In this document: in pieces, positions 1 to 11,648 of the stretch | Layout of the letters: each line of letters starts with the position of its first letter | How positions within the stretch are numbered: position 1 is the stretch's first letter | Source of the DNA: Macrosoma leucophasiata | Lineage: Eukaryota > Arthropoda > Insecta > Lepidoptera > Hedylidae | NCBI GenBank assembly: GCA_036365455.1 | Contig: JAWQUS010000010.1 | Location: 16,066,501 to 16,130,500 of the forward strand | DNA length: 64,000 nucleotides | Direction of reading: 5' to 3' | Notes under the pieces: model-generated | What the model saw: the letters and a program-made list of their open reading frames with translations, nothing else | What the model was told of the DNA's origin: nothing | Databases searched by the model: none | Program-made: the position numbers and the translations under genes

Positions 1-117
1 TCATTGTAAACTGAATGCTTTTTTGTCACTTCATGACATAAAAATAATGGTCTCGTCTTGGCAATATTTTCCATGAAAATGTTTTTGATAGGATATCCAC
101 ACAGACAAGAAAAGTAA

Positions 118-440
118 GGGTCATAGCTGACTACAGCCACCCGACACGGCCGACACCCGACACGGCCGACACCCGACCAGCACCGCACCGTTTTACGGCG
201 TGTACTCGTTGTCGACGGATGGTCCACTGGCAAAAGACGCGATGTTACTTGTGAACCACGCGCGGGCTCACACGGCCCTCTTGGGAACAGCGAGTTGGCA
301 ATGCAAAGTCAACGCAAAACAAGCTAGTGGTCCACGCGCCGCCCGCGCGTTTTCGGCTTGTGGTCGAGGCGATACGGAGCGAAATTCAGACCGCTCGAGG
401 CGCTGGTCGGGTGCCGGGTGGCTGTAGTGAGCTATAACCC
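118..440. mobile_element. TIR MITE, ~320 bp, GC-rich interior
   Basis: The ends are inverted: the left end reads ATAGCTGACTACAGCCACCC and the right end, reverse-complemented, reads ATAGCTCACTACAGCCACCC. The match continues into the CGRCAC bases. The interior has a tandem GACACGGCC / GACACCC motif at 145-178 and no coding capacity; the two ORFs crossing it are fortuitous. The superfamily is unresolved because the target duplication is unclear. Confidence 0.7.
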
Positions 441-2312
441 TTTACAATGCAGACGCACTCACTCCCAAGGTACTATCTATATATCATTTTATTTTTATGT
501 GCCTGTAATTAAAGGGCAGTGGGTAAACCGCTACTTTACACTACTAATCACCAGAATCGTCAAGCATTTACAAGGCTGTTACATTTTTGTGGATGTCAAT
601 GGGCTTTAGTTAGTAATCACGTGTCATCAATATTGACTGCAAGCCCGTTAGCTCCATAAATCACATAGATAATAATAATACGAATTAATTACTGCGTCGT
701 AAGAAATAAATTAATTAAATTATGTAAAATTAGTTTCATTATGTAAATACAATTAATTAAATATTTAAATTAGTTCCTTAAAATATCTATACCTTGTTAA
801 AAAATAATAATTACACATTTAATATTATATGTAAGTATATACAATTGTACGTAATAAACTTCAGCTAATATTAAATAATAATATAATATAATAAATATTA
901 AATAATAATTTCAAACAATAACTATCCCAGTGGACTAACTATAAACAGTGATGGGTCTGTCTACATTCTCGTCCCCCGCGTACCTAATAATTTATTTTTA
1001 TACACTGTTATACCTACCTAGATTTCGTAAATGGTTTGTGATTAGGGTTGCAAACTTTTATTAGATGATATATTGTGCATATTTCCTTTCAAAGAGGCGA
1101 ATACAAAGCACTAACTTATAAAATAGGGAGATAGAGAATGATTCATACCTTTTTAAAAGCATATTTTTGTTACTTTTTGCGGCACATAACGATATATAAT
1201 TGATTTTAAAAGAATTGTACGACTCCAAACATTCTAACTCTAACGTTATATAGATCAGATGCTAATTTTTGACCAATTTCAATGAAGCCCTGTTCCTCTC
1301 TTACCGCCACTTCACATTTGTGACTCAGAAAGAGTCGGTAAATGCTGAAATGGCGAGAACAGAGAGTAAATATAATTTAGGCAATAGTATAGTATAGATT
1401 GTGTAAATAAGAGTAATTTAGCATCTTAAATTAGTATAATAGATCATTTCATGATATAGAGTTTATAGAGTATGTACAATACTCTATTTTAAAGTACGGC
1501 TGGCAATCCTATTTGTGACGCAGGGGTCTTTAAATTGGGATTTTTTAATGGACTTACGTAGGCCGAACACATAAGACATAATAATATTATTAAGCGAATA
1601 GGGCCGGTGCAATTTGCGCTTTAGGTTGGTACCTATAGGTAGGAAAATCAGTGAAATTTAGAACAGATGAAAAATAAACTGACTGCAAATAGACAAAAAT
1701 GTTAACGACTCCCGCGTTGTTGTCTTTCACCTTTCAAAAATTCGAAACTGTAAACAATTTCGCGTGTATACTTGACCGAATATTTTAGATTGTACTGCAA
1801 AAACCAGTCGACAAGACAAGGAAGTCAATGCTGTATCCAGTGATCTTCATGCACTAAATGTTAATGACATTTCGATTTTTTATAAAATGAATACGAAGCT
1901 CTCAACATTAGTTTTGTGTGAAAACCCAACCAAAAGATAATTAGTTTAATTGAATAAAAATATGTTATTTATATTCTTGTTAATTTAATATTAATTAGTG
2001 GTTTCTGGTAACACAACCGATCACCTTTATTGACAAAACAATTTAATTATTTACAAGTTATCGTATTATACATTTCGCGATCGTTCTAGCGACTTTGTAT
2101 TGTACCTATAAGATACATAAATGGAGATTAATATTATGTGTAGACCTTGAATCTGAACGTATGTTATAAAAGTAGATTCCAGAATAATGTTAAGCTGCTT
2201 TCTTTTTTTTAAATTATTGGATTGAAAGGCTTTAGTTTCAATATGTTTTATATGAATGCTAATTATGTACTCATGAATAAATGTCATTGCCCAGTTGTAA
2301 TAACCTGTATAG
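441..2312. other. AT-rich intergenic DNA, no gene seen
   Basis: Very AT-rich (especially 640-930, runs of AATAATA/ATTAAAT), with no ORF of recognisable family and no repeat boundary I can define. Confidence 0.5.
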
Positions 2313-2602
2313 TTTTTTTTTATGTAATAAAAGTGGCAAACAAGCGTGCAGTTCACATTGATGTTAAGTGATAACTGCAGCCTATAGACACCCACACAAT
2401 GACCAGGGGTCAAAATGCAGATGCGCTGCCACTCCTGAGGCATTAGGTGTTATGCCTCTGTGCCGGAAATTACAGAGCCGTACATTACCACCTGACCGGA
2501 ACACGATAGTACTGAACACAACCATTTAACGGCAAGTATATTAGGTAATGCGGTGGTGCCTACGCCCGCGAGCTCCGTCATTGGAGCTCTACCACCAGTA
2601 AA
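2313..2602 (-). repeat. Family X SINE-like repeat, full length
   Basis: Reads on the minus strand from ACTGGTGGTAGAGCTCCA at 2602 to an A-rich tail at 2313 (poly-T on plus). It shares ~290 bp, with the same ends, with many other copies in this window. Its 3' half (CTATAGGCTGCAGT...CTTAACATCAA...CATGCTTGTTTGCCA) resembles the tails of lepidopteran LINEs. Confidence 0.85.
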
Positions 2603-3233
2603 GTTCTTCTTACTATTTTGTTCTTTTGCGTAGTGTAGAATTTACGTCATCCTTTTGATCTTCATCAGTAGGTACTTTAGTTTTCACCACTATGAGATAA
2701 ATAGCTCACATACAACCCTACTGGAATAAGGAAAAAATAATAAATTGTAAACTTATAAATTGTAATTGGAGCAATCGTAACACATCTTTATACAAAATAG
2801 CTATTTTTGGGTGCAGAGATCCACAAATCTTAATTTAGGAACAGTTCATCGGTACATTGATACCCAACGAGTCCACGACGTTTATAAAAATATAATATTT
2901 TCTTTCCCATCAGGCCCATGACATGGTTTGGTATAATCAGCAGCATATTTTGTGAAGTAAAATAACAATAAGTAATTAAACAAGAACGAAGATTTAAAAA
3001 ATTGTACCTGTTATGATTCGTAAAAATTTTTTTTTCAAATCATGTATATTTTTAAAAATCTCAATTGCAAACCTAAAAAATACAGACTTAAACAATAATA
3101 TAATCAGAAGTTTTAAATTGTCACAGTAAAAAATCTATCCATAATTAGTATAATACTTATAATTAATTAATACTTTAAGCATTAACAGTTTTAAAATAAT
3201 CTCAATTGAAAACCTAAAAAAATGTCGACAACA
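2603..3233. other. Intergenic DNA, no feature defined
   Basis: AT-rich, with a repeated phrase CTCAATTG(C/A)AAACCTAAAAA at about 3060 and 3200. No gene seen. Confidence 0.4.
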
Positions 3234-3432
3234 TCTTAATATATATAAATCTCGTGTCACAATGTTTGTCCTCAATGGACTCCTAAACCACTTAACCGAT
3301 TATAACAAAATTCGCACACCATGTGCAGTTCGATCCAACTTGAGAGATAGGATAGTTTAAATCTCAATTCATAGTCGTAATATTATGTGAGTGCCTAAAT
3401 AGCAACCGTGCGAAGCCGGTACGGGCCGCTAG
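3234..3432 (+). mobile_element. Non-autonomous Helitron, family 1
   Basis: Starts TCTTAATATATATAAATCTC directly after an A and ends GGGCCGCTAG directly before a T, the A|TC...CTAG|T pattern of Helitrons. A near-identical copy is at 26516-26700. No Rep/helicase coding sequence is present. Confidence 0.75.
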
Positions 3433-3552
3433 TAATTTTATATAATTATATTTTACTAAGATGATTTACTGTGATAATTCAAAACTTGTGATTACATTAA
3501 TAATCACAAGTTTAGAATTCATCTTAGTTTTGGACCATTATATAAAATTATA
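3433..3552. repeat. Imperfect ~120-nt foldback
   Basis: Two arms pair around CATTAA: AAACTTGTGATTA with TAATCACAAGTTT, then CTAAGATGA with TCATCTTAG, and outer TTTATATAAT with ATTATATAAA. It starts at the Helitron end. It could be a small MITE; it is too long and AT-rich to call a microRNA. Confidence 0.5.
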
Positions 3553-4347
3553 AAAACAAGAGTCGACTGTACTTTTAATTATCTTCATGGACCCGCAGAA
3601 AATCCAAAATACTAAACATTATACTTTTCATAACGTGGACCCACTGGGAATAGTAGAACAATAGATTTGCAGCAATAAGGATAAGGAATAGGAAGCACTG
3701 CTTTTTTAATAGTTAATATAAAACCTACATGCTAATGGAGGTTGATTTATATAGACTTGATAGTAATGTCCTCAACTGCAAATCTAGGTGGTCGAGCCGC
3801 AGCCAGGGTGGCATATCAACCGCCTGACTTAATTGCTTTGGCAATACGCTGCGTGAATGAAAGCAATAGCCTTCATCTGATTCTTGCTATTGCTCTCTAA
3901 AATGACGAATCAAATTAAGCGGTTAAAGCCCATGAGAATAACTTAAGACTCTTGCAAGTGTTTTTCCTCTAAATGAGATTGAAATATTTTGAAAGCCTTG
4001 TTTCGCATTCTTTGGAATTTGGAAGTTGGTACGTGTTTCACATAAATTAAGTCTGGTTTTATTTTGGATTATGTAGTAAATATATTCAACGGAAATTGAA
4101 ATGTACCTGCCTATACCACACTACCCAAAGGACGCCATTATTATCTCTAGTATCAGTAGATAAGATTTGGCAATTGAAAATTATTATGTATTGTTTATCA
4201 GTTGATATCGATAACCAATTACGTATTATGAATCATCCCTCCAATTCTCTTACATAAAGAAGCAATGATGAGTAATACCTGTATGCATTATAGTACTAGT
4301 AGATATACCTACTAGGTTCAACTTTCAAATTATTGTTTTGACCTTTT
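3553..4347. other. Intergenic DNA, no gene seen
   Basis: Mixed sequence with no recognisable coding frame. The stretch at about 3790-3930 (AACCGCCTGACTTAATTGC ... AATTAAGCGGTTAA) has weakly inverted ends and may be an old repeat. Confidence 0.35.
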
Positions 4348-4875
4348 TAGGGTTCCGTAGTAAACAAGGAACCCTTATAGTTTCGCCATGTCCGTCTGTC
4401 TGTGTGTCCGTCCGCGGTTTAGCGCAAAAACTATTGGTACTAGAGACTTGAAATTTGGCACAGATATAGGTACCTTAATCACGCCGACAAAGTGGTAGAA
4501 TAAAATCATGAAAAAAAGTTTAGGATACCTCCCCATTTGTAATATATTTTTTTTAGTTTTCTTTATAGTGTTATAGTTTTATATTATTAAATCGTTGGAT
4601 AGGTTTTTAAAAAATGATAGGAATGTGCAAATATCATTTTTCGATTTAGTTAACTGTTCGTAACTTATTAAGCTTTAAAATGCCAATTTTCGTTAGAGTC
4701 AAGTGTCCCCCTCTCTACCAACTAAACGGTTGTTGTTAGAAATTCAAACGTTACGGCAATAGTAACTACATATAGCGAAATTGAAAGGAAAACTCACTTT
4801 TTCGTTACATAGAAACCTCAAAACTACGGAACCCAACACTGCGCGTGGCCCGACATGCACTTGACCGGTTTTTTA
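4348..4875. repeat. Interspersed repeat with GGGTTCCGTAG inverted ends
   Basis: Begins TAGGGTTCCGTAGTAAACAA and carries ACTACGGAACCC near the other end, followed by a GTGGCCCGACATG...ACCGG-poly-T tail. From memory this is a very common repeat in lepidopteran genomes; its class is not settled by this copy. A fragment of its interior (GAAATTCAAACGKTACGGCA) recurs at 29968-30025. Confidence 0.65.
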
Positions 4876-4889
4876 TACATAATATGGTC

Positions 4890-5009
4890 ATCAAATGACA
4901 AACAAGCGTACAGTTCACATTGATGATAATAAAGTGATACTGTAGCCTATAAACGTCTACATAAAATGGGAGATTTGAATGTAGATGCGTTGCCGCTCCA
5001 GAGGCCTAA
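4890..5009 (-). repeat. Family X repeat, 3' half, split by hAT insertion
   Basis: This matches the A-tail half of family X. Its remaining half resumes at 7653-7794, after the hAT element at 5018-7644 and its 8-bp target duplication. The copy is more diverged than most, so it is older than the hAT insertion. Confidence 0.75.
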
Positions 5010-5667
5010 GTTTTTATTAGGGTTGCTGAGGATTCCTCTTCCTCTTCCTCATAATGAGGAATTTCCGCAATATTTTGGGATCCTCAACCGTTTCCGCATC
5101 CTCAAAAATTAGAATAAAAAAATCCTCTTCCGCTACCGCTTCCTCAAAATTTATGAGGAATTTTGTTGCGCATGCTCGTCGCGTATCGATGGCAACGCAC
5201 ACGCCGCAGCACGGTGCCAGGCCGAACAGGCGAGCGAGACCTTCCCACCCGCCACCGGCGCTGTTCCTTGATTGTTTGTTTTAATTTTATTGACATACAT
5301 TATTTTGTTTATACGCGTACTCAACTGAAAAAATCGAAATATTCGGGGCTTTACAGAACTGTATCTTTACAATACCTATCCTCTTCCATCAAATGTACCA
5401 GCAAACGACTTTTTAGCAATGCTGTATTGGTATATGATGAGCTATAAAACCGGTTGTTCGGGAAACAGCGTCCAAATATTTTTTTTATAAAAATTAACCT
5501 CCCTGTTTAAAATAAATTTCGATTAATAGTATTCAATTCTTTTATTTTATTTAATAATATTCGACTTAAATACCTAATTAACAAAGAAATAAAGACTGCA
5601 TTCTTATTTTCATTTCAATTCCTATATGAAATTGTGTCATTCACTCATCTTTTTTTGGTGTGCGTGT

Positions 5668-6884
5668 GTTTTTTTTTATGTCAGTAGGTTGACAGACAAG
5701 CAGACGGGCCACTTGATGGAAAGTGGTCACCGTCGCCTATGAACATTTGCAACACCAGGGAAGTTGCCAACGCGCTGCCAGCCCTGAAGGACTCCTTTGA
5801 AGCCATTTTTGAAGAACCTCTTAATGTAGCACCTAGGGACCACCTCAGAGGGAAGTTCGTTCCACAATTTACACGTTCTGGGCAAGAACGAACGTGAAAA
5901 CCGCACCGTTGAGCACTGCCAGGTGTCCAGTCGGTGTGGGTGGAACTTCTCTCTTCGGCGGGTAGTACGGTGTAGGAAAATAGATGGTAGCACTATGTCA
6001 AACAGTTCAGCAGAGCACTCACCATTGTAGAGACTTTACAACACGCACATACTCCCAATGTCTCTGCGTAGGCTCAGATGTTCGAGCCTGTCAGTAAGTC
6101 CTGAATCGTTAACAATACGAACGGCGCGTTTTTGTAGGGAGTCAAGTGGACCAAGCTAGTATTTGGGGACCCACAAATGAGTATGAGTAGTAGTAGCTGG
6201 CCCGAAGTGAAAGTGTATTCACTTTCACTGCCACTGCCTGGCTTTGTTAAGCACCCCTAGCTTTTTGGATGCCAACTTGGTCTTACACTCAATGTGACTC
6301 CCGAATTGCACTTCGTTCGATATGTCAACGCCCAGGATACAGATACTCTTACCAACGGTGATCGGAATGCCCTGGAACTGTGGTGCTACAATGCATGGCG
6401 TTTTTTTAGCGGTGAACGTGCAGACTTGTGTCCTCGAGGGGTTGAACTGCATCAAATTAAGTCGACCCCAATCCGAGACCCGCTCCAGAGAGTGCTCGAT
6501 TTCAGACACAAGTCTAGTCCTTCTTTCTTCGATAAGTGTCCGAGAGGCATTTGCACGGCTAGTGTAGTGTACATATCCCGTACTATCATCGGTCTAGCAA
6601 TGAAAATTGGAGTTTTGCTCCAACATTTCATTGATGTGCAGAAGAAAAAGCGTGGGAGATAGCACAGAGCCTTGCGGCACAACAGCGTTGATAGGTTGTC
6701 TGTCTGAGCGCTGACAGTCAACTAAGACTTGTATATAACACTCAGACAGAAAGCTGGCTGTCCAGTTGCATAGCCTCTCGGGAAGACCGTAGGATGGAAG
6801 TTTCGCGAGAAGTGCCCTGTGCCAGACCCGGTCAAAGGCCTTAGCAATGTCGTTGTGTAGATATGTCCCTGAACTCGTCCTTAA
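5668..6884 (-). pseudogene. CR1-type LINE, 3' part, broken reverse transcriptase
   Basis: Minus-strand frames give the RT core DIAKAFDRVWHRALLAKL, VVPQGSVLSPTLFLLHIN, a downstream thumb region (LERVSDWGRLNLMQFNPSRT and ITVGKSICILGVDIS) and the ORF2 end FLPRTCKLWNELPSEV...VANVHRRR-stop at 5727. The catalytic YADD is destroyed: at 6583-6597 it reads stop-Thr-Asp-Asp. The 3' tail (CTATGAACATTTGC...poly-A, ending 5668) is typical. The element is 5' truncated at about 6884 and shows frameshifts, so it is dead. Confidence 0.85.
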
Positions 6885-7093
6885 CTGCTGGACCAATTTT
6901 GATGATTCTTTATCGTATGTGTTTTGAGAATGGTTTAGATTTTAGATTCATAGAAAAAATAATTAAAAGAGCACTTTGTAGTGGACCAACCACTACAAAA
7001 TGCTCTTTTAATATTTTTTTTTGTATATATATATATATATACTTCGTGAAGTAGATAGAGACAGGACAGCGGATTTTAGGTTGGGTCCGCTAG
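6885..7093 (+). mobile_element. Possible Helitron remnant with internal hairpin
   Basis: The sequence ends GGGTCCGCTAG followed by T, as Helitron 3' ends do, and its start (ACTGCTGGACCAATTTTGATG) resembles the body of lepidopteran Helitrons. A hairpin at 6961-7011 pairs TTAAAAGAGCA with TGCTCTTTTAA, and an AT microsatellite follows at 7023-7041. The 5' end is missing. Confidence 0.4.
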
Positions 7094-7132
7094 TATTTAT
7101 ATCTTCGAATCATCCTCTTCTCATCTTTCTGT

Positions 7133-7500
7133 AGCGCGCAAGGCCTCCCGGCTGGTGTAGAACGCAAGCGATCTACTCGATTAAGCGATACGGGTGCGGT
7201 CGGGTGTGTGACGGGTGACCACTAGTGGCAAATTAAAATGCGCATTTTCGTGCTTCGGAGAGCAGGACGCCGACGGTCCCGGTTGCTATCGACAGATAGC
7301 AGTCGTTAAACCTTGTCGGAGGCTTTATGGGCGGTTTGAAAACATCCGACAGCGGGTTGGCCACTAACCCTTGCAAGTAACTCCACCAACCCGCATTGGA
7401 GCAGCGTGGTGGAGTAAGCTCCAGACCTCCCCTGAAGAAGGGGAGAGACTCGTGCCCAGTGCCCAGCAGTGGGACGTTTCAAGAGTTGCTATTATTATTA
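7133..7500 (+). mobile_element. 5S rRNA-like SINE, copy A
   Basis: The head, CTCGATTAAGCGATACGGG then GCGGTCGGGTGTGTGACGGG and TGACCACTAGTGG, resembles the internal promoter half of 5S rRNA (TTAAGC...CGGGCGCGGT...GATGGG.GACCGCT). A ~300-bp body and a tail ending GCCCAGCAGTGGGACG plus an ATT repeat follow. The copy lies inside the 2.6-kb hAT element. Two further copies are at 18795 and 29454. Confidence 0.65.
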
Positions 7501-7652
7501 TGTCATCTGCTTCCTCTTCCTCTTCCTCTTCCTCATCCTCTTCCTCATAAAAATATCCTCTTCCTCATCCGCATCCTCTAAATTGGCGCATCACAATTCC
7601 TCTTCCTCCTCCTCTTCCTCATAATCACTTCCTCAACAACCCTAGTTTTTAT

Positions 7653-7794
7653 GTCTCTGTGCCGGAAATTACGGAGCTGTACATTACCACCTGAACGTAA
7701 CACGATAGCGCTGAATGCTAACATTTAGCGGCAAGTAGGTTAGGTAATACCTACGCCCTCGATATCCTACACTGGAGCTATTATACCACCAGTA
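7653..7794 (-). repeat. Family X repeat, 5' half, split by hAT insertion
   Basis: Continues the family X copy begun at 4890-5009, from GTCTCTGTGCCGGAAATTAC to the conserved 5' boundary (ACCACCAGTA at the right end). Confidence 0.75.
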
Positions 7795-9542
7795 CCTGTC
7801 CATGATGTTTTTTTAATTAATATTATTCTTTTTCGATATACAATGGGCGTACGAAATATCAGTACCTATTCCAGTAGTTCTCAATCTTTTTTGAAGGCGG
7901 AACACATTTTGCAAAACCTAATATTTAACGGAGCCCTAACGTTAAAAAAAAAACCTATTATAACCTTGTTTTAAATGTATCTACTGTTTTTAATACATAT
8001 ACCTACAATGGCATTGTGATAAATGTGTCAATGAAATGATATAAATGTGTCTTTTCGTGTCTTCGATCCTTTATTTAGTTCACTGGTTGAGATGAACTTG
8101 TGAACTAACTTTTTAAAACAAATAACTCAAATACACTCCCAGTTTAGAAGTCTCTACATCAAGCTATCTGCGCTGTTCTTTGTCAGTCAGTTAGTCAGAA
8201 GTTCAGAACTTTAAGTCCTATAGGTACTTTAGATAAATAGTCATGCAGTTCTCTTCGTTGGTCAGAGAGTAGCACTAGCTCTCGTGTTGTGAGGCCGAAA
8301 TAGGTTGCTTCTGAAGTAAAAAATGTTTTTTGTCCATGTGTTTGTATTGACGGGTCTGTAATACGCAAAATATTTTAATTTAGTTGCTGTCTTGTGTTGG
8401 TTAAATAAGTTAGATGGTGGCTAGATTACCTACGGTCTTAACTCGTCCAATAAAGCACGGCTTCTATTATTTGTATTGACATTAGATGACTATTATTTAT
8501 ACAATGTTACCTTCCAATCAAGATTCTTAACTTTATTGAAACTCTACCAAATATCTCTTTATTACCGAGATATGTACTATCAGGGAACTATCCGACCACA
8601 CCTTATGCAATGGCAATAAATGCTTTATTTGATTGATATTGGATAAGCGGAGAGTTCCCTGACTGTACACACACTAGTATGTTCTAGATAAGAGCGCATA
8701 ATTTAAACGAACATTCTTAACGCTTTCTTCTACATTCGTTCATAAACATCGGCACGTGTCACAGGCATAGTCTGTAAGTCATTACATTGATTCTTTTTCG
8801 TAATTAATGCTACTACAAAATAAATGATAATTTATAGTAATAAAATCATTGATTAACGAAATCAATGAAAATTAAATACAATCAATTCATAATTTAAAAC
8901 TGATGTCACATGAAGAGCAAGGTTTATCCAGTTCAAGTGAAATGTAAATTAATTAGGTATCAAGAAATCTAATAGCGAAACAGGTCAGTAATTGGAGCAG
9001 GGACAAACAGAAATAGGATGTAGAGTAGGAATTCCTAGGAAAAAAACTCTTCATCACAAACGTAAAATTTATTATTCTTTTTTTATTAAGCATACATAAT
9101 ATCATTGCCATAGAGTTGCATATTTATCTGCTTAGAATTAATGACGCGGGAAATCCTACTAAACAGCTCCGTAATTAGGTCTGAATAGTGAATAGTACTT
9201 AAATCTCTACCGTTTTTTTCAAAATTGATCTTCTAATATTCGCGACCTTATATGTTTCTTATGACCCCCAAAATGATTCCGTGTTTTATTTGTACTTATT
9301 ATTTTTTGTGAGAAATAACGAATTCACCTTCAGCCTTTAATTACTTATTTGAAGCACAAACAGTTTGGTCAAATGAAATTTGTTACACTTAAATACGAAT
9401 AAGTATCAGCATCCACAAAATTTCCCGAAAGTAAAAATAAACACATTGTGTTAAACCAAAATCACTAAACATCCAATATCATGTTAGGTACCTGTCACGT
9501 ATCAATATATTTTTTAATAATGTAACTGATTTTTTTTTTCAG
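7795..9542. other. Intergenic DNA, one possible hAT-like end
   Basis: No gene seen. At 7872 CAGTAGTTCTCAATCTTTTT resembles a hAT terminus, but I could not find a matching right end or duplication. A short phrase at 8610-8670 recurs, diverged, at 27224-27290. Confidence 0.4.
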
Positions 9543-9581
9543 ATAATTCTCGATCATATTGTTAGCGGTTTATAAATTCGG
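9543..9581 (+). other. Candidate non-coding 5' exon
   Basis: A long pyrimidine run followed by CAG (acceptor ending 9542) and a strong donor GGTAAGTG (GT at 9582) bracket 39 nt without an ATG. This is an exon-like pairing of splice sites upstream of the elongase. It is a motif-based inference only and could equally be chance. Confidence 0.2.
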
Positions 9582-9689
9582 GTAAGTGTTCCCTGATATT
9601 TTCATACTACTCGTATAATTTTTTGTTTTTCACGGTTATCTTCAGATCATTCAGAATCATCTAGCATCTGTTCCTTGTAAGGGTATCTT

Positions 9690-10041
9690 ACGAAGCCCGG
9701 GTGGCCTGCTACAGGCTAGTTTGAAAGGAGCTGAAAAATGTGGGGGGAGAACGAAGGGCTGGAGGTGGCGCAACAGGCTTGGTGTGACGGCGATGACGTC
9801 CGGCGTGTGGTGACGCACGGCGGTGGCGGCGGTGGTGGCGACGACGGTAGCTCACGCGCCCAGTCACTGTCCGCCGCGCCGCCGCTCAACATTCACACCT
9901 GCGCTTGCGCACCACACGATACGCGAAAGTCGACCCGATTGCGTCTTTTATTTTGTATTCAGCCGGTGCCTCGATGCGCTCCTTTAGAAAGGACCTCTAG
10001 TCCTTTCGGTTGCTCCAGATTCTGATAACCTATATTTACGA
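9690..10041 (+). promoter_or_regulatory. CpG-rich patch, possible promoter/first exon
   Basis: This stretch is strongly GC- and CpG-rich, with GGCGGTGGCGGCGGTGG-type runs, in an otherwise AT-rich region. It ends near a good donor, GA|GTGAGT, at 10042. A 95-codon ORF (9738-10025) crosses it but has a low-complexity Gly run and no family resemblance, so I read it as untranslated. It may be the first exon and core promoter of the elongase or of an unseen transcript. Confidence 0.3.
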
Positions 10042-11640
10042 GTGAGTAATCTTTATCATATCACAGCTATCAATATATCAATAGTCACCTGTCCATAATC
10101 TTTATCAATTTACAACTTTTGATAAGATTATTTAATATTCGCGTGGAATTTTATCGTATGATGTTGTTCAAAAGAATCAATTTATTATTTTTACGTGATT
10201 GACTAATAAACAAACAAACTTTCCTATTTTTTAATTATTAGTGCTACGTTATTCATGCACTCCAATTGTTAGCGATCTAGCTTGTAGTAACTTATGTGAA
10301 TTTTCACTCAATTTTAACCTTATACATATTGTTACTGTTTAGTTTAATTTAACTTAAGAATATAAGTGCTAGGAGCTGCTTTAAGCGCCGACTAAAGCTT
10401 CTCCAACAGCTATTGAAGCCTTCATTGTTGTTGTTATACAACTAAAGAAAAAACAATGCAATGGAGTTAAATAATTAGTTCAAAGTTTTTCTTATAAGCT
10501 TGTGTAATCTTAATTGTCAATCCATCCATGTAATCGTGTAAGTTGTTGACTATTATTATGTGCAACGGTTTAAAAAAATATGTTTAGAGAATGTTTTTAA
10601 AGTTTTTAATTGTTTCAAAACGAATCGCCAATCTAGGTATTAAAAACGTGATCCAAAATATCGAAACCGAAAATGTGAAACCGGCTCCGCGCATACTTAT
10701 CACTATTACCTACATAAATTTGTATGATAATAGTGTCAATCACTTCCTTATCCCAAAATCAATGTAGTTACGAATATACCTACTGCCGGAGTCGCGTGTA
10801 CCGCCACGAGAGAACTTGCCAAACACCTACTGGAACATTCATAGACCGCAGGTGGGGGCAGCGTTGCAATAAAAAAATAGTGAAAGATTACAGATCTTGA
10901 AATAAGTTTTGTTTTTGTTCTTGTTTTGTATTCGGTTTACAACTTGTATGTTGAGTTGACATACGATTTCGCACAACCTATTTTTTTTATCTTTTTTAAC
11001 TTCAAAATGTTAACTCTCACAGTCGCCGATAAATTGCATTTTCTCATAATCTATATAAGTTTTCGATAAAACAGGACGATTTCGTTTAAATAACTCGAAG
11101 ATGTGATGATCTATCTTTAATTCTTATCAATTCACTGGATATTTTTTATTAGGTTTTTTTAATCCTTAATTCTACAGATCTCGGTGTAAAGGTCATATAA
11201 TTTGATAATACTTCTTCTGTCATGAAAATAGCAAACAAGCACACAGTTCACATAGTTTGTAAATTATGAAAATGCAAATTAATTTTGGTTTCGAATATTC
11301 AAACTTCACTAAATTTTAAGTAACCCTCAAATTTGACCCATCTGTGTCGTTTGGGCGTGTTATATAGGAACAAGACTTAAGTCCCATTTACATTAAAGTG
11401 ATGTTTCATTTTTTGGCCGTAATGCATTTATGTCTTTTGTGCCAATTATTACAGGGTAGGTACTCACATTAGGTACCATTTACTCGAAATATAGTAGCAC
11501 AGATAAATTTAGTGATGAGGTGATGGTTATACACTTAATATGTGCCCTAGGTCCTCTCCCACCAGTGAATATTGTGAAATTTGTGAATACTGTTTGTCGG
11601 TGCAAATTACATATAGGTATTAGCTACTAACGTTACTACC
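10042..11640. other. Intergenic DNA, no gene seen
   Basis: AT-rich sequence. At 11220-11255 a fragment of the family X tail (AGCAAACAAGCACACAGTTC) is present. No recognisable ORF. Confidence 0.4.
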
Positions 11641-11648
11641 CAAGCGGT

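Larger units (their letters stand above)
5018..7644. mobile_element. hAT-type element, 2.6 kb, TTCCTC subterminal arrays, carries nested repeats
   Basis: Terminal inverted repeats TAGGGTTGCTGAGGA (left) and TAGGGTTGTTGAGGA (right, reverse complement) are flanked by the 8-bp duplication GTTTTTAT (5010-5017 and 7645-7652), which is diagnostic of hAT-like transposition. Both subterminal zones are packed with TTCCTC/GAGGAA repeats (5027-5160 and 7500-7635). No transposase is seen. The inside holds a CR1 LINE relic, a Helitron-like remnant and a 5S-like SINE. Confidence 0.8.

Noticed and set aside
200..609. ORFs at the window start as genes
   Set aside because: They lie in the TIR MITE and have no recognisable domain.
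7872..8290. Another hAT element starting CAGTAGTTCTCAATC
   Set aside because: No matching right terminus or 8-bp duplication could be found.
9738..10025. 95-codon ORF in the CpG-rich patch as a protein gene
   Set aside because: Low-complexity Gly run, no family resemblance, and GC-rich patches hold long ORFs by chance.
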